From Aplidium turbinatum (lineage: Eukaryota; Chordata; Ascidiacea; Aplousobranchia; Polyclinidae): a DNA stretch of 64,000 bases. Shown here one piece after another: positions 1 through 13,300 of this stretch (the stretch's first letter is position 1; every line of letters starts with the position of its first letter). The notes under the pieces are model-generated. The model did not search any database. It saw only the letters and a program-made list of their open reading frames with translations, and was not told where the DNA came from. Where the stretch lies: the NCBI GenBank assembly GCA_918807975.1, contig OU964932.1, positions 18,011,501 to 18,075,500 on the forward strand, read 5' to 3'. Made by a program: the position numbers and the translations under genes.

Positions 1-890
1 CGACATGTTGCTTGCGGCTAGCTTGCCCGTCGCTTTCCGCTCTTTAGGCATTGTCCTGCTTTCGTTACCCAGCTTCCATAGATATAAGCCGACATGCTGC
101 TTGCGACTAGCTTGCCCGTCGCTTTCTGCCTTATTGGCCTTGTTTCGTCACAGCTACTCGCAATCATCTGTCCACTGCTTCCTGCCCTGTTGGACCGGTT
201 CTCCGCGCAGTCGCTTCACATAGCTATCATGCTTTCAATGTATCTATCGTTTGGTCCCTGTACCTGCAGCACTGCATACACACGTTAAATGCTTCCACAG
301 TGCTCACCTGCTGCAATCGTTGTGTTTAGATCGTACCCTTGTTGTAAGTTAGTTGTAGTTGTAACCTTGTTGTAGTCGTAACCTTGTAGTTGTAAATGTA
401 ACCTTGTTGTAGTCGTAACCTCATTGTCTATAATTGTAACCTTGTCGTAATTGTAGGCGTCGTAACAGTAACCTGTATGTAATTGTAATTCATGATTGTT
501 ATCGCCCTCACTAACCGCATTTTTGTTGCACAGAATAGTCTTGTCACTGGCCGGATGTCCACCGCACGAGACCTCTGCTTCAACCAATCAAGAGCCGACC
601 AGCCGCTCCCTGGAATCAGGGGAACTGTTAGCGCTCGCGCCGTGCGGAGGGGATCCGACCCCGTTCTTGTTTTCAGTGTACAGTGTTATCGCTTTAATTT
701 AGACGTCACCTTGTTATATACACACTATGGCTTGTACTTGCACGTTTCTTTAATTCCGCCTCACATGTTTTGCTTCACGCACCTTCATCAGAAGCCAAAC
801 GGTTCACCCCGTTTGCCTTCTTGCGGGGGTGTATGTGGCGCCCGAGAGCTCTGACGTAACGCACGTCACATACTGACGTCATATGGAATT
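1..890. repeat. No gene; degenerate tandem repeats
   Basis: No convincing coding sequence. Bases 1-38 recur at 90-127 (period 89) with few differences, so this looks like the edge of a diverged tandem array cut by the window. From about 334 to 480 the sequence is a loose repeat of GTAACCTTGTTGTAGT-like units. Two CRE-like TGACGT words occur just downstream (near 852 and 872). I see no recognisable transposon protein here. Confidence 0.5.
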
Positions 891-1115
891 CTAGCACCTT
901 CGTTTCGAATCAACAAATAGCCTACCGCATACGTTCGGAATGCAATCCTGTAATCAATCTTTGTACCATGCCTGAATCATTGTACCACTGTATTTCATCG
1001 ATAAGTGGATCCACCGTTATATAATGTTAAATAATCGCATGTAGAATTGGCAATGCCTGTAGATTGCGTCTTTCCAATTAAGCTAGAGTGCTTCTTAAGT
1101 AACGGCAACCATGAT

Positions 1116-1200
1116 CTTTACTATTCAACTAGACCTTTACTATTCAACTAGACCTTTACTATTCAACTAGACTAGACTGTACTTCACTATTCAACTTTAC
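1116..1200. repeat. 19-bp tandem repeat
   Basis: Three near-perfect head-to-tail copies of a 19-bp unit (CTTTACTATTCAACTAGAC) start at 1116, 1135 and 1154, then decay into shorter CTATTCAAC/CTAGAC words up to about 1200. Seen directly. No function is implied. Confidence 0.85.
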
Positions 1201-1980
1201 TAGACTTTACTATACTATACTATTCGAGACGATTCAAGAAGGTTCGCTGTTATTTTCTGGTTGCAACCAAGTTGGCTATTTGATTTATGCAAGTTGAAAT
1301 TCTATTCTTTGAAAGTTCGGTGTTCTTAGTTCGCTATGTTTAAATCTTTGTTCTCCTGAAAATAGTGGCCCAATTAATAAACGACGGAGCCTTGAAGAAT
1401 TCAGTTTCGTAGTCAAGCATTAGCTGTCAAGCCAGTTAGTAAATAGACAGTGAAGACCATCGTGTCCTATCATTCCTTGCCAGTCCCAATCTCGTTCTGC
1501 CCAGGAATGTCGCCGTCAGCACGGACGGCAGCATATGAGCGCGCGCACTAACCGACGCGTCCGCTACAAAACAATGTCTCGCCACTGCTTGCCACCATGC
1601 CAGTGGCAAAAGCTACACAATTTTTGGTACAGTGCTGCTGTCAGATTCAAAAGATTGATTGAAGAGCGCAAATTGGCCACTCTGAACTTGCAACACAGTG
1701 CCATCACGCATGCGCAAACCTCTTGCAAAACGTTTTCTGAACGAGCTGGAATTTTTCGCTGAAAGGTTGAAAAAAATTTGGAAAAACTTTAGTAGGGAAA
1801 ATTTCACCAGATTTCCCCAAAAGGTTGTTTGGTTCCAAGGTCAAAAAGCTTGACATCAAAGACCTCTAAATTTCACCAGATTTTTTTTATTTGGTATCCG
1901 ATTTCCCCATCTGGCAACGCTGCATTATTTTCTTTTACCAATTCTGCGACAAGTCATGTTTGGACTTGAACATAAAAAAC
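1201..1980. other. Intergenic, nothing recognised
   Basis: No gene seen. Two copies of a short phrase (AATTTCACCAGATTT) at about 1799 and 1867 suggest a small decayed repeat. An AATAAA occurs near 1376 with no identifiable transcript. Confidence 0.4.
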
Positions 1981-2038
1981 TCCTTGGACACTGACAAAGC
2001 CTTGCAGGTTATTCGTGGTAGTTTCACATACTTTTAGA
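1981..2038 (-). repeat. SINE family A tail fragment
   Basis: This matches the 3' part of the tRNA-derived SINE family A, read in reverse (compare 60101-60170: GACTGACAAAGCCTT, GGCAGTTTCGCATACTTGTA). A 291-bp hAT-type element is inserted at its end, so only this fragment is clear. Confidence 0.6.
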
Positions 2039-2329
2039 CAGTCACGTATTTACGGGGGAGGATAAAGAGCGATGGCCCCTCCTAATGATCAGTTAAAAAA
2101 AATTAATGATCAAACAAGTCTAATTTTAACCCAAGTAGAAAAAATTGAACCAATTAACAGCCATTTTCACCAAATTTGAGCTTTCTGTGTACTACCGTTG
2201 AGACTACCCCGTGTGTACTGTGTAGTACCCCCAGACCCTCATTGGCCTCCAGCCGCAGAGAGAGTTTTTGGTAAACTGTCTAAATAAATGTCTTGGCCCC
2301 CCCTAACAAACTTTCTAAATGCGCCACTG
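2039..2329. mobile_element. hAT-type MITE
   Basis: A 291-bp non-autonomous element. Terminal inverted repeats are CAGTCACGTATTTA and, at the right end read in reverse, CAGTGGCGCATTTAG. Flanking 8-bp duplications are CTTTTAGA (2031-2038) and CTTGTAGA (2330-2337), 7 of 8 identical. The 8-bp size and the CAG start fit the hAT superfamily. No coding capacity. Confidence 0.75.
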
Positions 2330-2691
2330 CTTGTAGAGAGATTATTAGATGTCATTTTTCCGTCACCACGATCACTATCGCCTTTCTAGTTCCCCCCACT
2401 TCATTGAATAACGCATAGGCTATAGCATTATTTTCGCATGTCCTTACACTATTTCTGTTGTAAAAAAATAGTCTGTCGTTTGTTATTGTTTATTTTGAGG
2501 TGTTTGTTTACTTACAAATTATTAATTTGCACCATTCATTATGTAGTTTGGTAATAAAATATGTCTAAATGTAAGGTCAGGCACCTGTTAAATGCATTAA
2601 AACGCCTAATTAAGTCTGAAAAATATCTGCTTTTTTGTACCCCATGCCAGTAAGAGCAGTTTCTTTGTTGGTCACAATTTTAGGTAGGGAA

Positions 2692-3471
2692 GACCGGGGA
2701 TAGCTCGGACGATTTTTTGAAAACAGTCCATATTTTTTTTAAAATAGACAGCAAGTTCGTAAATGTTATTTTGTTGTAAACCTTAAAGCTTTGCCAAAAA
2801 AGGGTAGGAGTATCGTTTGTTTCAGAAAACCGGAAATGCTTATAAACAGCATAATTTCTACGGTCTTCAAATGTCCGAAGTCACCCCGGTACCGGGGTAA
2901 TTTCGGACATGCCTGGGGTCATCTCGGACAGCAATTTTATGCAGACGTTTTGACTTGATTTGACAGTTAATACAGAATATTTGTTTTTCGTTTATATGTT
3001 TGAACCATTATGTCTTTAAAATCCAATAAATTATTCAAAAGATCTGAAAATAAGATTTTGTTTAAGTTTGATTTTTTCCACGGGGATACGTCGGCCATTA
3101 TGTCCGAAGTATCCCCGACCACGTGCCTACAGGTAAATGAATAAAATATGGCTACCTGATTAACTGCTGGTCAAAATCATCACTTGCTTATCTGAGTATA
3201 GCTTTCTAACTATACAACCTCAATCAATAAACAGTTTGTTTTGGTTAACTGCAACGGAATTATGACCTTACACGTACAATTTTAAAATCTTGATATCACT
3301 GATAAAATTACTTTTTCGGCCTCAACTTTCTAAGAAAACCAGACATACTTGCAAACTTTATCCTGATTTGTAATGGAGCCACAAAGCTTTGGTAAACGTG
3401 ATTTAACAATACTCTACTGTGACGTCAAATGCCTTATCCGAGGTATCCCCGCGTCCGAACTATCCCCGGTC
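2692..3471. mobile_element. Foldback/MITE with GACCGGGGATA termini
   Basis: A 780-bp segment bounded by GACCGGGGATAGCTCGGACG and its inverted counterpart (ending CGTCCGAACTATCCCCGGTC). The core GTCCGA/TCGGAC...CCCCGG is repeated several times internally (about 2872-2936 and 3060-3122). No ORF. Family not assigned; a cut-and-paste MITE is the simplest reading. I could not find a clear target duplication. Confidence 0.65.
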
Positions 3472-3991
3472 CTATGTTTCTATCGGCCCGTTGCAAAAAG
3501 GCGTTTAAATGTGACATAGCCGGCCATATTCTACTATAGGTGGCCATGGCCACAGGTAGGCTACTAATAAAATCCTTCTACCCCAAGTCAGGCGATTTAT
3601 AAGAAAAATAGGACTTTATTGAAAAAATATGTTGTGATTTCTTCATGTTTCCTGCTCCTTGAAAGGGTTCCGTGCCTCTAAAATTATCTCAGTCCCGGTT
3701 TTAAAAGTATTCCCTGGACCCCCCCTGTCAACGCTACTGCATTCTTGATGCCCCGCTTCAATAGGCCAGCCGATATTTTATTCTCATATTGTATGAATAG
3801 CCTATCACTTCAAACATGGACGTCACTATATTGTAACGACGTCCACGCTTCGCGTTCGAAAAACAGCAGTTTTGCAGTGTAGCCTAAAGAACTGTTTGCT
3901 CAGATATAAATAAACGATTAACTTTTGGTTAGCTAGCCTAATTTAAGACAAGCAAACAAAAAGAAGCAGCGCCACAGCTTTTGCAATCTCC
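3472..3991. other. Intergenic, decayed repeat ends
   Basis: No gene. The phrase CCTGGACCCCCCCTGTCAACGCTACTGC at 3713-3740 resembles a segment at about 7131-7161. Both look like one end of an old hAT-type element whose other end I could not identify. Confidence 0.35.
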
Positions 3992-4304
3992 GCCCCAATA
4001 GCTCAGTTGGTTAGCGCGCGACTTCGTGAACGGTAAACGAAGAAGCTTCAAGATCAAGCAGCGCTGGCTGGACTCTCGGGGTGTGCGCTTGAGCAACGCA
4101 TTTTAAGAAATTCTCTCCATTCAGCGGCACCTAATAGTAATAGATAGAATACTTTTCCAGCAACAACACTCACACAATCGGAAAACTTCACTCTGTCAAT
4201 CTCGGTAAGCGGCCCTACGTCAAAAGCCTCTATAAGTAGCCTAGGTTGTGCGAAACTACCAGAAATAACTTATCAAGACTTAGTCAGTCCGATGATAAAG
4301 ATTG
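3992..4304 (+). repeat. tRNA-derived SINE, family A
   Basis: A tRNA-like head with an A box (AATAGCTCAGTTGGTTAGCG) and a decayed B-box region (GGCTGGACTCTCGGGG) is followed by a family-specific body (CATTCAGCGGCACCTAAT, CACTCTGTCAATCTCGGTAA) and ends in GATAAAGATTGAAAA. Other copies lie at 12434, 31559, 35620, 57985 and 60101. It is a SINE and not a working tRNA gene, because the acceptor and anticodon arms do not close. Confidence 0.8.
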
Positions 4305-4926
4305 AAAACCAACTAACTATGAAAAAAAAACTGACGACAGAACACAAAATAAGCTAGTTTGCATGTTTGCATTGTATTGACCTTGGCGCTTAGGCCTACT
4401 TAGTTACGGTACATCTGGTTTATGTCATGCTACGTCTTGTATATGGAGCTGTATGTTTTCATGGTTGGTGTTGCTGCTCAGTCAGGCTTGTAATTATAGT
4501 CACTGGGAAATTTTATGTTTTCTCTCTTTCTCTAAAGCTGAAAGAATCATTCTTGCCGTTTCTTATCAAAATTTCTACACCGCAGTTACAGTAAGTTTGC
4601 TGGTCAGACCAGTGTCAGGCCCACTTGCTTTGTGTGAATCTAAACTTGTCCATTACAAGAAAACAGATATTAGGTGGTGGCAACAACGTATTTTACAGTT
4701 CACGATAGCGAGCAGTGTATAAAGTCAAAACGTCTGTTAGCATGTGAAGTATATGTTTTACTAGTTAAACATTTGTATTCTGGCCTCTGGGTTCGTACAA
4801 TTAACACGCTTACGTAAAATCAACATTTCCTTTTATTGTTTTCTAGCTACTTAAAATAGTGTTCGTTATTCACGTAGTCGTGAAGCAACAATTCTCTGTT
4901 TCGATATTAGATCTTTTTATGCACGT
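4305..4926. other. Intergenic, nothing recognised
   Basis: An open frame at 4453-4722 (89 codons) has no recognisable domain and no splice context, and I do not call it a gene. Nothing else was seen. Confidence 0.4.
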
Positions 4927-4934
4927 CTTAAACC

Positions 4935-6116
4935 CAGGGCCGGATTTACCAATAGGCTAGGCAGGCTGAAGCCTAGGGCCTCAACGTCCAGGGGCCCTCG
5001 AAATTCGGTTTCGAATTTTGTATTTCTTTTAAAAACTTGACAAGTTTAAACTCTACCTAAAGTATAGATATATCAAGTTTTTCAGAGTAGAAAATTTTAT
5101 ACAAAACTGGTTTGACAGACTTTCTAAGCGACATTAGAGATGAGTTTGATCAGCAAGCAAAAGTAACCTTGCCGAATATTAACTACAGAGCTGTCACTTG
5201 GAGACAAAGGAATGCACCTGACGCTTTAAGTGAACCCTCTTCAAAGGAAAGGTTTAAAATAAATCCCTTTATCCCTATGCTCGACGCACTTGAAGCCAAT
5301 TTAAGAAGAGCTAATGTGTACAGTGACATTGCAGAAATGTTCCTCTTTTTTGCTAATCTGAAAGCAACTAAGGCAGAAATTGTACGAGTAGAACTTTTAA
5401 AGGAAGCGTATCCGGAAGATGTTGACCTGAAACGTACTGATGAACTTCTACATTTTCATTTGTACGTGAGACAAACACAAAACCTAGGGCTTGCCGGTAT
5501 AGAAGAGCAATCTATTTCCTTATCTCATGAGACCTTTATGAAATTACGTGCAAGGAAAAAATTAACACTGCCTTTCCTAATGTGGAAGCAATATTAAGAC
5601 TGTTTCTACGCTTAATGGTCACTAACTGCTCAGGAGAGATCTTTCTCGGGCTCAAAAGCATAAAAAATAAACTGAGATCGACAATGTCTCAAGAAAGGTT
5701 GTCCGCACTGAGCATTGAGAGTGACAAACTTAAACAGATAAATCTTGATGAACTTTTGCTTTGATGAAAGCTACAAAAAAAAATTGGTAGCCTAGTCTTA
5801 CTCTATTGGCCTATTCTATTTGATGGCTGTAACTATTTCTTATGTCCTCGTATATAAACTTTACAATTATTGTAACGGTTGTTTGATCAAAGAAATTAAA
5901 AGCAAAACTGCCTTAACTAAATTTTTATTCTTTTAATTAAAAATTTGCACCCATGAATGTGGAAAATGAAAAGAACGAAGAGTTTAATGCACTCATATTT
6001 TTAACATTAAGCAATGACACGTGATGTTGTTTAAAGAGAAATTCTGAGCTCAAAAATAGGGAGGGGCCTCACAAATGGGATAGCCTAGGGCCTCTCGTGG
6101 TCTAAATCCGGCCCTG
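4935..6116 (+). mobile_element. hAT transposon, internally deleted
   Basis: A 1182-bp element. Both termini read CAGGGCCGGATTTA (left direct, right inverted). A perfect 8-bp target duplication, CTTAAACC, lies at 4927-4934 and 6117-6124. It contains the C-terminal part of a hAT transposase at 5112-5764 (plus strand). Residue string QRNAPDALSEPSSKERFK is followed, after a reading-frame change near 5580, by the dimerisation-region remnant LRSTMSQERLSAL. The N-terminal zinc finger and most of the catalytic region are missing, so this copy cannot be autonomous. Two short MITEs with the same termini (33157-33393 and 34574-34808) may be its dependents. Confidence 0.88.
5112..5764 (+). pseudogene. 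hAT transposase C-terminal remnant
   Basis: The first open frame (5112-5597, 161 codons) resembles the region before the dimerisation domain in ZMYM-type hAT transposases found across invertebrates. The following frame (5582-5764) contains a CSGEIF...LRSTMSQERLSAL string, which corresponds to the family C-S/E-R-S-F...L-R-S-T-M-x-Q-x-R-L motif. The two frames are offset, so the protein is broken. It lies wholly inside the hAT element bounded by CTTAAACC duplications. Confidence 0.75.
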
Positions 6117-6369
6117 CTTAAACCATTAAGGTTTTGCCACCTTTTCCTTTTGTTGGTTTTGTTACTGTATTTCTTTTTTACAATATCATTTCTTTTTGCG
6201 TTCTGACAAAGAAAAATAAATTGAATTGAATTGAATTGAATAATGTTGTCTTCATTAGCCCTATATGAACTGAACATTACGTCACATAGGCTATCAACTT
6301 TTGTTGTAGGTGAAAGTTGCCTAATATATTTTGAGTAGATCCTATATCGTTGAGTTTGAGCTAGTCAGA

Positions 6370-6612
6370 AGTACTGTGCAGTTTTTGTTTTTTTCCTGTT
6401 TATAGTTTTAATAAACCATTGCATTTTAAATTGTATGTATGTTAGTCCTGAAGAGGACATCTTGTGATGTCGAAAATTATCGATATTTAATTTGTTGCGT
6501 AGTTTTGTGTTTCTGTAAATGTAATAAACATGAATATTATGTTAAACTTGATAACGTTGCTCGGCTTCGTATGCCTATGGTTTAACAAGACAAACTCTCT
6601 ACCGAAGCTCTA
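6370..6612. repeat. Penelope-type terminal repeat remnant
   Basis: This shares two blocks with the repeats at 32154-32470 and 61960-62215. One is a TTTAACA...CTCTCTACCGAAGCT block (6590s, reverse of the AAGCTTTGGTAGAGAG block at 32154). The other is a hairpin-bearing block, CTGAAGAGGACATCTTGTGATGTCGAAAA (given here in parts: CTGAAGA at 6448, GAAA at 6472). The motif order resembles the hammerhead-bearing terminal repeats of Penelope-like elements. Similarity is by eye only. Confidence 0.45.
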
Positions 6613-7368
6613 TCACACCAATATAAATTAACAAAAAGACTAAATGTCAGTGCAGGCATTCTGATGTTGAAGAAACAGTAGAAAGAGTAACTCTGACATA
6701 AAAAGGAAAATGCATTCGCCCACATGGTTAGACCTTACATGACATAAAAGCAACGTGATTAGGTAACCTCATGCTTGAGTGGCCACTACTCACGTCACAT
6801 CCGACTACGTCATGAACATGTATAAAAATGATTTCCGCATCATTGTTTCAATCATCACTTTAGAAGTATTGAAAACGATCAAGAATTGTCAAATGTACAA
6901 AATGTGCTTCTCAGCAGGCAAACGTAGGCCTATTTGTAGACATTCTGATAAGTGAAGTGTCTGGTTATCTGGACCGTTGAGACGATAATTTGGGCTTAGT
7001 AGATCCTCGAGCCCCAAATCAATAGCCTACATTTCTATATAAAAAAAAAAGCACTATATCCAACGAATATCAGGGCCCTTTGGAATAATTACGGGCCCCG
7101 AAAATCATCTCGGGCCGGGTTTAAAATTACTCCCTGTATACCCCTATCATCGCTACTGCAGTACTGCTTGTTGTTGCTTGGTTTTGTGCGTTTAGGATAA
7201 AAATATTTTAATAAAGTTTATGTGAAGATCATTGCAACAGGTAAAAGTTACTTAAATATATTTATAGACTTTGTAGACCAAACCGTAGCGTTGTTTTTTC
7301 GTATTCTGAGACCTGTCAAGTTTTAAAATAACTCACGAGCTATTGTTCCTGAACAAGGTATTTTCAAA

Positions 7369-10300
7369 ATGCATTTTCAAGGAATTCTTCTTTTGCTGGC
7401 CCTAGGATTCCTCTGGTCAGTGGATAGTGAAGAGTTCAAGATTAAGAACAAACATCATAGCAGACGAGGTGATGAAATTTAGTCTTTACTTAAACCTTTG
7501 TAGTTTTGGTTAATTCTTGTAGCCTACCGTACCAGCATACTGTGATTAGATATATATTTGGTGGTGGCGTATTTGTATAGGCTACTGTCTGTGATATATT
7601 ACACTTGCGGGCGTGTTAACCACCCCCCCGTACCTCCCGGCAACTTATTTTAATCTAATGTTTTTTTACTGTTTAAAAAAAAACTGCTACAGAAGCTAGA
7701 TATTCAATAACCATGTATAAATGTAGATGCAAGGTCGTATTTAATGCTTCCCAAACCTCCGGTTGTGAGCCCACCTCTGCCTAAGGGTCCATGCATATTT
7801 AGCTCGTGCAGCGTTGTTCGGTTGTAATTTTACATGTAACATTCAATTCAATATGCAGTATAGTATAAAATTTAATGCGTAACATTTAATAAGTACAAAT
7901 TTTTTTCGTTCGCTTTGCTCGCTCAACTACATTTTATTCACCTACCCAGCGATATATATCGTACATAGTTTCAGGAGTGGATCAACGGAGTAACAATTTT
8001 TTTATTTCCTCAAAAAAAAACAGGTTATGAAACTAAATGTGTCGTGAAAATGTAAGATGGTGCTCACACGGCCCTGAACTACTTTGTTGAGAAAAGCTGC
8101 TTCAAAGTTTTTAAATATACCGTAGTAGGTTTGTCGTGCAAATCAAAAATGTCACGTTTGACAATGCAACATTATCAAAACATATAATTTAATTAGGCTA
8201 TCATGTTAAAGAGATTTTTGAGTCATTTTTGTCAATTTATTTAGTCATTCTTGAAGGCAGACACAAAATTGACTTTCTTTGCCATTTGGTCTATTTATTT
8301 CAAATTTTTACCAGCCGACACAAGCTAAAATACGGTGAGCTACTCAGAAAAACCGACTTTCATGTCCTACTCGTCGTTGAAAGCCAACTGTGATGAAGCT
8401 GGTTGTAGCCTAATATGAAAATATACTGTCAGAAAATTTTGAAACATTCCTCAAAATTTTTGAAAATAAACCTCAAAAACAATGCACGTTTTAAAACCTC
8501 TTTTTCTGTTGTAAAGTGTAAACTGCAACCTATTGCAAAACAAACCAGCAAAAATTGAGGGTAGGAGGTGATTGTTTATTTCAAATGAATATTAGGCAGG
8601 TTAGCGTCTGAAGTGATAGAAATCCACCCACCAAACTAGACGCAACAAGAAATGTAGGCATAAGGTTACAATGAACTCGTTTTAACGTCATAATGACCAG
8701 CAAAAATGAGTTGCTGCGAAATCTGCGCTTTTGATGGAAAGCACACGTCAGATCTTTCCAAAACCTGCTGTTGTTGTGCTAATAAAGATCGCATGAGTTG
8801 GCATATGCGACAATGTGGGTGGGCTTTATTTTCAAGGTGTAACTTAGTTGCGGACTTGTGGGAGGCATATAAACCAGTAGACTGGTGGGCGTCCAGCCTG
8901 CAGTCATCGTGTTTTAGATCTTCTAATCGACTTTATATTAAACTATCGTGTCTGGTAACTCAATCCGACATAATTATATAGATCAGGAATCTGAATCCCT
9001 TTTTGAATACTTCCGCTAAAACATAACACAAATACATACAGCCTACGATGGCCAATAAGTGACGTCACCAAGGACAGGCTACATGATAATGTACAGAAGT
9101 GATTTTCAACCTTTTTTGTGCCTCCATCAGGGCCGTTAAAAAGTTAATTTAGGGCGGGTGCTTAACCAGAGGCAATGGTGTCTCGAGCAAGACACCTCTA
9201 AAAATAAGACATCGCTAAGAATACAGGACGTTTTCTACAAGTTGTTGGTCCCGTAGAACGATTTTGAGCCGATAAAATCATCCAGAGCCAGAGTCTAAAA
9301 GAGAACTAAACTAAATTGCTATTTTAAAAACTTTTTACTTCACTGTCAATCTCGATAAAATAACAAGATTTTTATGATAGTCGAGGTCGAGGGAATTTTT
9401 AGACCCGAGCGCGGAATAACTTCAAGAGCCCGAAATCTTTCCAGGAAAGACGAAAACAAAGAAAGCATCACATATTTGCTAGAGTTCTATTGTTTTATTA
9501 AAAGTATCATTTTTGGGGGGTCCGGGGTTATTATTGAAACGGGCCCAAAGCTTTCTTTCAATGGCTCTGAGCGTCATTAACAGGTTTTCCTGATCATTCT
9601 TTTATTTTTAAGATTTTTATTTTGTGTTTTGCAGGTCGGCTTTATAGAAAACGACGCTCTTTATTTGCTCCAATAATAGTTGACGAATTGATGAGACAGA
9701 AGTTCATAGACGGTCACAATTCATACAGGAGAGAAGTTGAACCAAAAGCTTCTAATATTAGGGAGATTGAATGGGATGAGGAGCTGCAAGATCTGGCGAC
9801 TAACTATTCCAGGTAAGTTGGATTGATGCGATTGGATGTGGAGGTGGCGAAATAAAACACTTAAACCATGAGTGTGAGTTAATTAATGAACGCTGTGCAA
9901 CACGCCAAACTTGGTGTTTGTTTTCCACAGTAGGCCATGTTTTGTGTGGTGAAAAACTGAAACGTATAAAACTTATATTGAATCTAAGCACAAGGAGCTG
10001 CTAATTTTTGTTCTATCCAAGCTTACGTTCAATAAGTGAAAATAAGATCAGCAACCTTATTTCGAACACAAGTAACTCCACACATGGTGAAAATAACATA
10101 ACTTTACAACAACTCTTTTTTATGTTTTGAACAAAATTTCCAAATAAGGTATTATTAACTGCGGACAGAGGCCAACTGTTTCTAACTTGGTTTTCTTCAG
10201 TGCAGTGGAAAAATTGATTGCTTTTATTTTTCATTCTTCGTATTGGATAGTTGTTTTCGTGACGGAAGTGATCAAAAAATAAAATGAGACGAGTTTTAGT

Positions 10301-13300
10301 TTTGACATTTAAACGTTAGCAAAACGTAATTTTTCACTCTAGCAAAAAGAGGATTGGATTAGTGGTCTAAGATTTAGATTAAATGGACGGAAAGACAAGT
10401 AAGCCAAGTTTCTTGTCCATGTCACCTTCAGATAAGTGTCAGCTGCATGCGTTTGAGTGGTGTTGAACTGACGCTCTCGATCGTTATTTCAGAGCTCTAA
10501 CCACTCGATTATGCAGCTAACAGCTTCTGAAGTACAATATGACTCCATTTTCATTTTCTCCACATATTACGCCAATTATGACGCTTTGTCATCAACCCAC
10601 AGTCCCACACAACGCAGCCTGACGGTTTTCACTCACCCCAAGGAGATCATGTGAAACTTGAATAGGCTCTCAACAATAAATGAAGAAATTATAAGTCCAC
10701 TGTTTAAGTGCATATACAAAAATCTTTAAGAGCATATACAAAAAGTTTTAAGAAATATACCCGAAGTAACGTAAAGCAAACATTGCAATAAAACCACACA
10801 AACGAAACACGATGAAACAAAAAGATCAAATTCAAACAGATAGACCGAGAGCCTACGACAGAAGATTTCACCCCATAAGGTACAAAAGGTTTGACCCCTT
10901 GAAGTTACTGGGGTCAACCATGTCACTCACAAAAAGTATGGAAGATTGACCGCACCGGGTGGATCTGGACCCTAGAGCCCCCTAAAAAGCCCAAAAAGGG
11001 GGTTAATTTCACCCCATAAGGTACATGGACCAAACTTGGTGAAAACGAAGTTCTATGTCAGGACATCACAAAAATATCAAATCTAACAATATTTTCGAGT
11101 GGAAAGGTGATGTAAGACTCCCCCCAAAGTGACCCCCCAGGGGGTTAATTTCACCCCATAAGGTACATGGACCAAAGTTGGTCAAAACGAAGTCTTATGT
11201 CAGGACATCACAAAAATATCAAATCTAACAATATTTTCGGGTGGAAAGGTGATGTAAGATGCCTTCAAAGTGACTTCCCTTAATGTGACCCCCTCGGAAG
11301 GTTTATTCCACCCCATAAGGTACATGGACCAAACTTGGTCAAAATGAAGTCTTATGTCAGGACATCACAAAAATATCAAATCTAACAATATTTTCGGGTG
11401 GAAAGGTGATGTAAGATGCCTTCAAAGTGACTTCCCTTAATGTGACCCCCTCGGAAGGTTTATTCCACCCCATAAGGTACATGGACCAAACTTGGTCAAA
11501 ATGAAGTCTTATGTCAGGACATCACAAAAATATCAAATCTAACAATATTTTCGGGTGGAAAGGTGGTGTAAGATGACTTCAAAGTGACTTTCCTTAATGT
11601 GACCCCCTCGGAAGGTGTATTTCACCCCGTAAAGTACATGGACCAAACTTGGTCAAAACGAAGTCTTATGTCAGGACATCACAAAAATATCAAATCTAAC
11701 AATATTTTCGGGTGGAAAGGTGATGTAAGATGTCATCAAAGTGACCCCCAGAGGGTTTATTTCACCATAGAGTACATGGACCAAACGTGGTCAAAACGAA
11801 GTCTTCTAGGGCACCACAAAATATCAAATCTAACAATACTCTCAGTTGGAAAGGTGATAAAAGACCTACCCAAAAGTGAATCTCCTCCTATAGTTTAATT
11901 TACTTCATCCCTTTCTCGAACCAACCTTGGTGTAACGAAAGTGCTATGCCAGGATAGTACGAATGGATTAAATTTAAAAATATTTTTATATAGGTTTTGA
12001 TGAAATACATTCACAAGCTGTCCCATGATGCATGAAATGGAACTATAGCCTACTTTACAAAAAGTTTTTGTATAAATCATATTAAGTCAATCGAAAAAAG
12101 GCAACAGGACATGACAATACATGGCTTTGTAACACCAAAAACAGAAAGTACGTAAGAAGCATATAGGCTACAGTAGCCAGAAAATTGATCCAAGATCTTG
12201 ATACCACCACTAAATGTGGACTTAATCGAACAACTGACTATCCAAATCAAAACGTTTCGAAATGAATCATTTGGAACGTTAATTTAGGCAGTAATGAACA
12301 TTTTCCAGCTGCTACAATAAATAACCCAATAAACCCAATGTAGTAAATTTTTGTTTAATGCCATTTGCTTCATGTCTCCAATCAGTTATTGTAACTGTTC
12401 ATTCATAAACAGAGATTGTTTGTGTAAATGTAAACGGTAACTCAATTGGTTAGCGCGTCACTTCTGGAACGAAGAAGCTTCAAGATCAATAGCGGCGCTG
12501 GTTCGACTCTCGGGGTGTGCGCTTGAGCAACGCACGTTAAGGGCTGCTCTCCATTCAGCGGCATCTAATGGATGGAATAATTCCCCGACAACAAGCCTTC
12601 AACAATCGGAAACTTCACTCTGTCAATCTCGGTGACCGGGCCTGCGCCAGTGATTCAAAGCCTCTACAAGTATGCGAAACTGCCAGGATTAAGCTCTGCA
12701 AGAAGCTTTCCCAGTCCGAGGATAAAGATTCAATCAATCAATCAATCACTGGTGTCGCTTTTACTTTCTTCGTCTTATTCTTCAGATTCATACAATTCTC
12801 CTGTTATATACAGAGAAATAAAGACTGTACGAAACAATTGCTATTATGCACTACAGATATGCGTAACATACAATAGTAATTTTATTATCTTTTACAGACG
12901 TCTATTTTTCTTGGAATAATGCAACATTGCAACTTACTATTAACTGGAAAAAGTTCAACATTTATTTGTTATTTAGTGCACCCAGGCATTTTTCTCAAGA
13001 TTGCAGAAACTATTGGTTATAGGTTCCTAAAACGAAACTTTACAGCCAGTTATTGGCTAATGTTTACAGTAAGAAAGTAAACGACTGATAGACCAGGAGA
13101 AAGTTTTATATTTATAAAGGGTAACCCAAGCGACATCCAATGCTGTTTACCTTCTTCTTGACTTTCCTGGATGAGATCAGATTCCACGCAGAGACATCTA
13201 AAGATGCTTTATACCTTTACCTTCAAACCACACCACTTTATAAGAACCTCCTTCTTCTTTCCAGCCATACTCTAGCAGCAACGTTGCTGCTTGTTCACTT

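Noticed and set aside
830-1540. Possible solo LTR starting TGTATGTGGCGCCC with CRE sites and AATAAA
   Set aside because: No matching copy, no target duplication and no adjacent internal region in the window. The features are too generic.
3992-4080. tRNA gene (A box AATAGCTCAGTTGGTTAGCG)
   Set aside because: The cloverleaf does not close, the B box is degraded and the same unit with a long non-tRNA body occurs elsewhere. It is a SINE.
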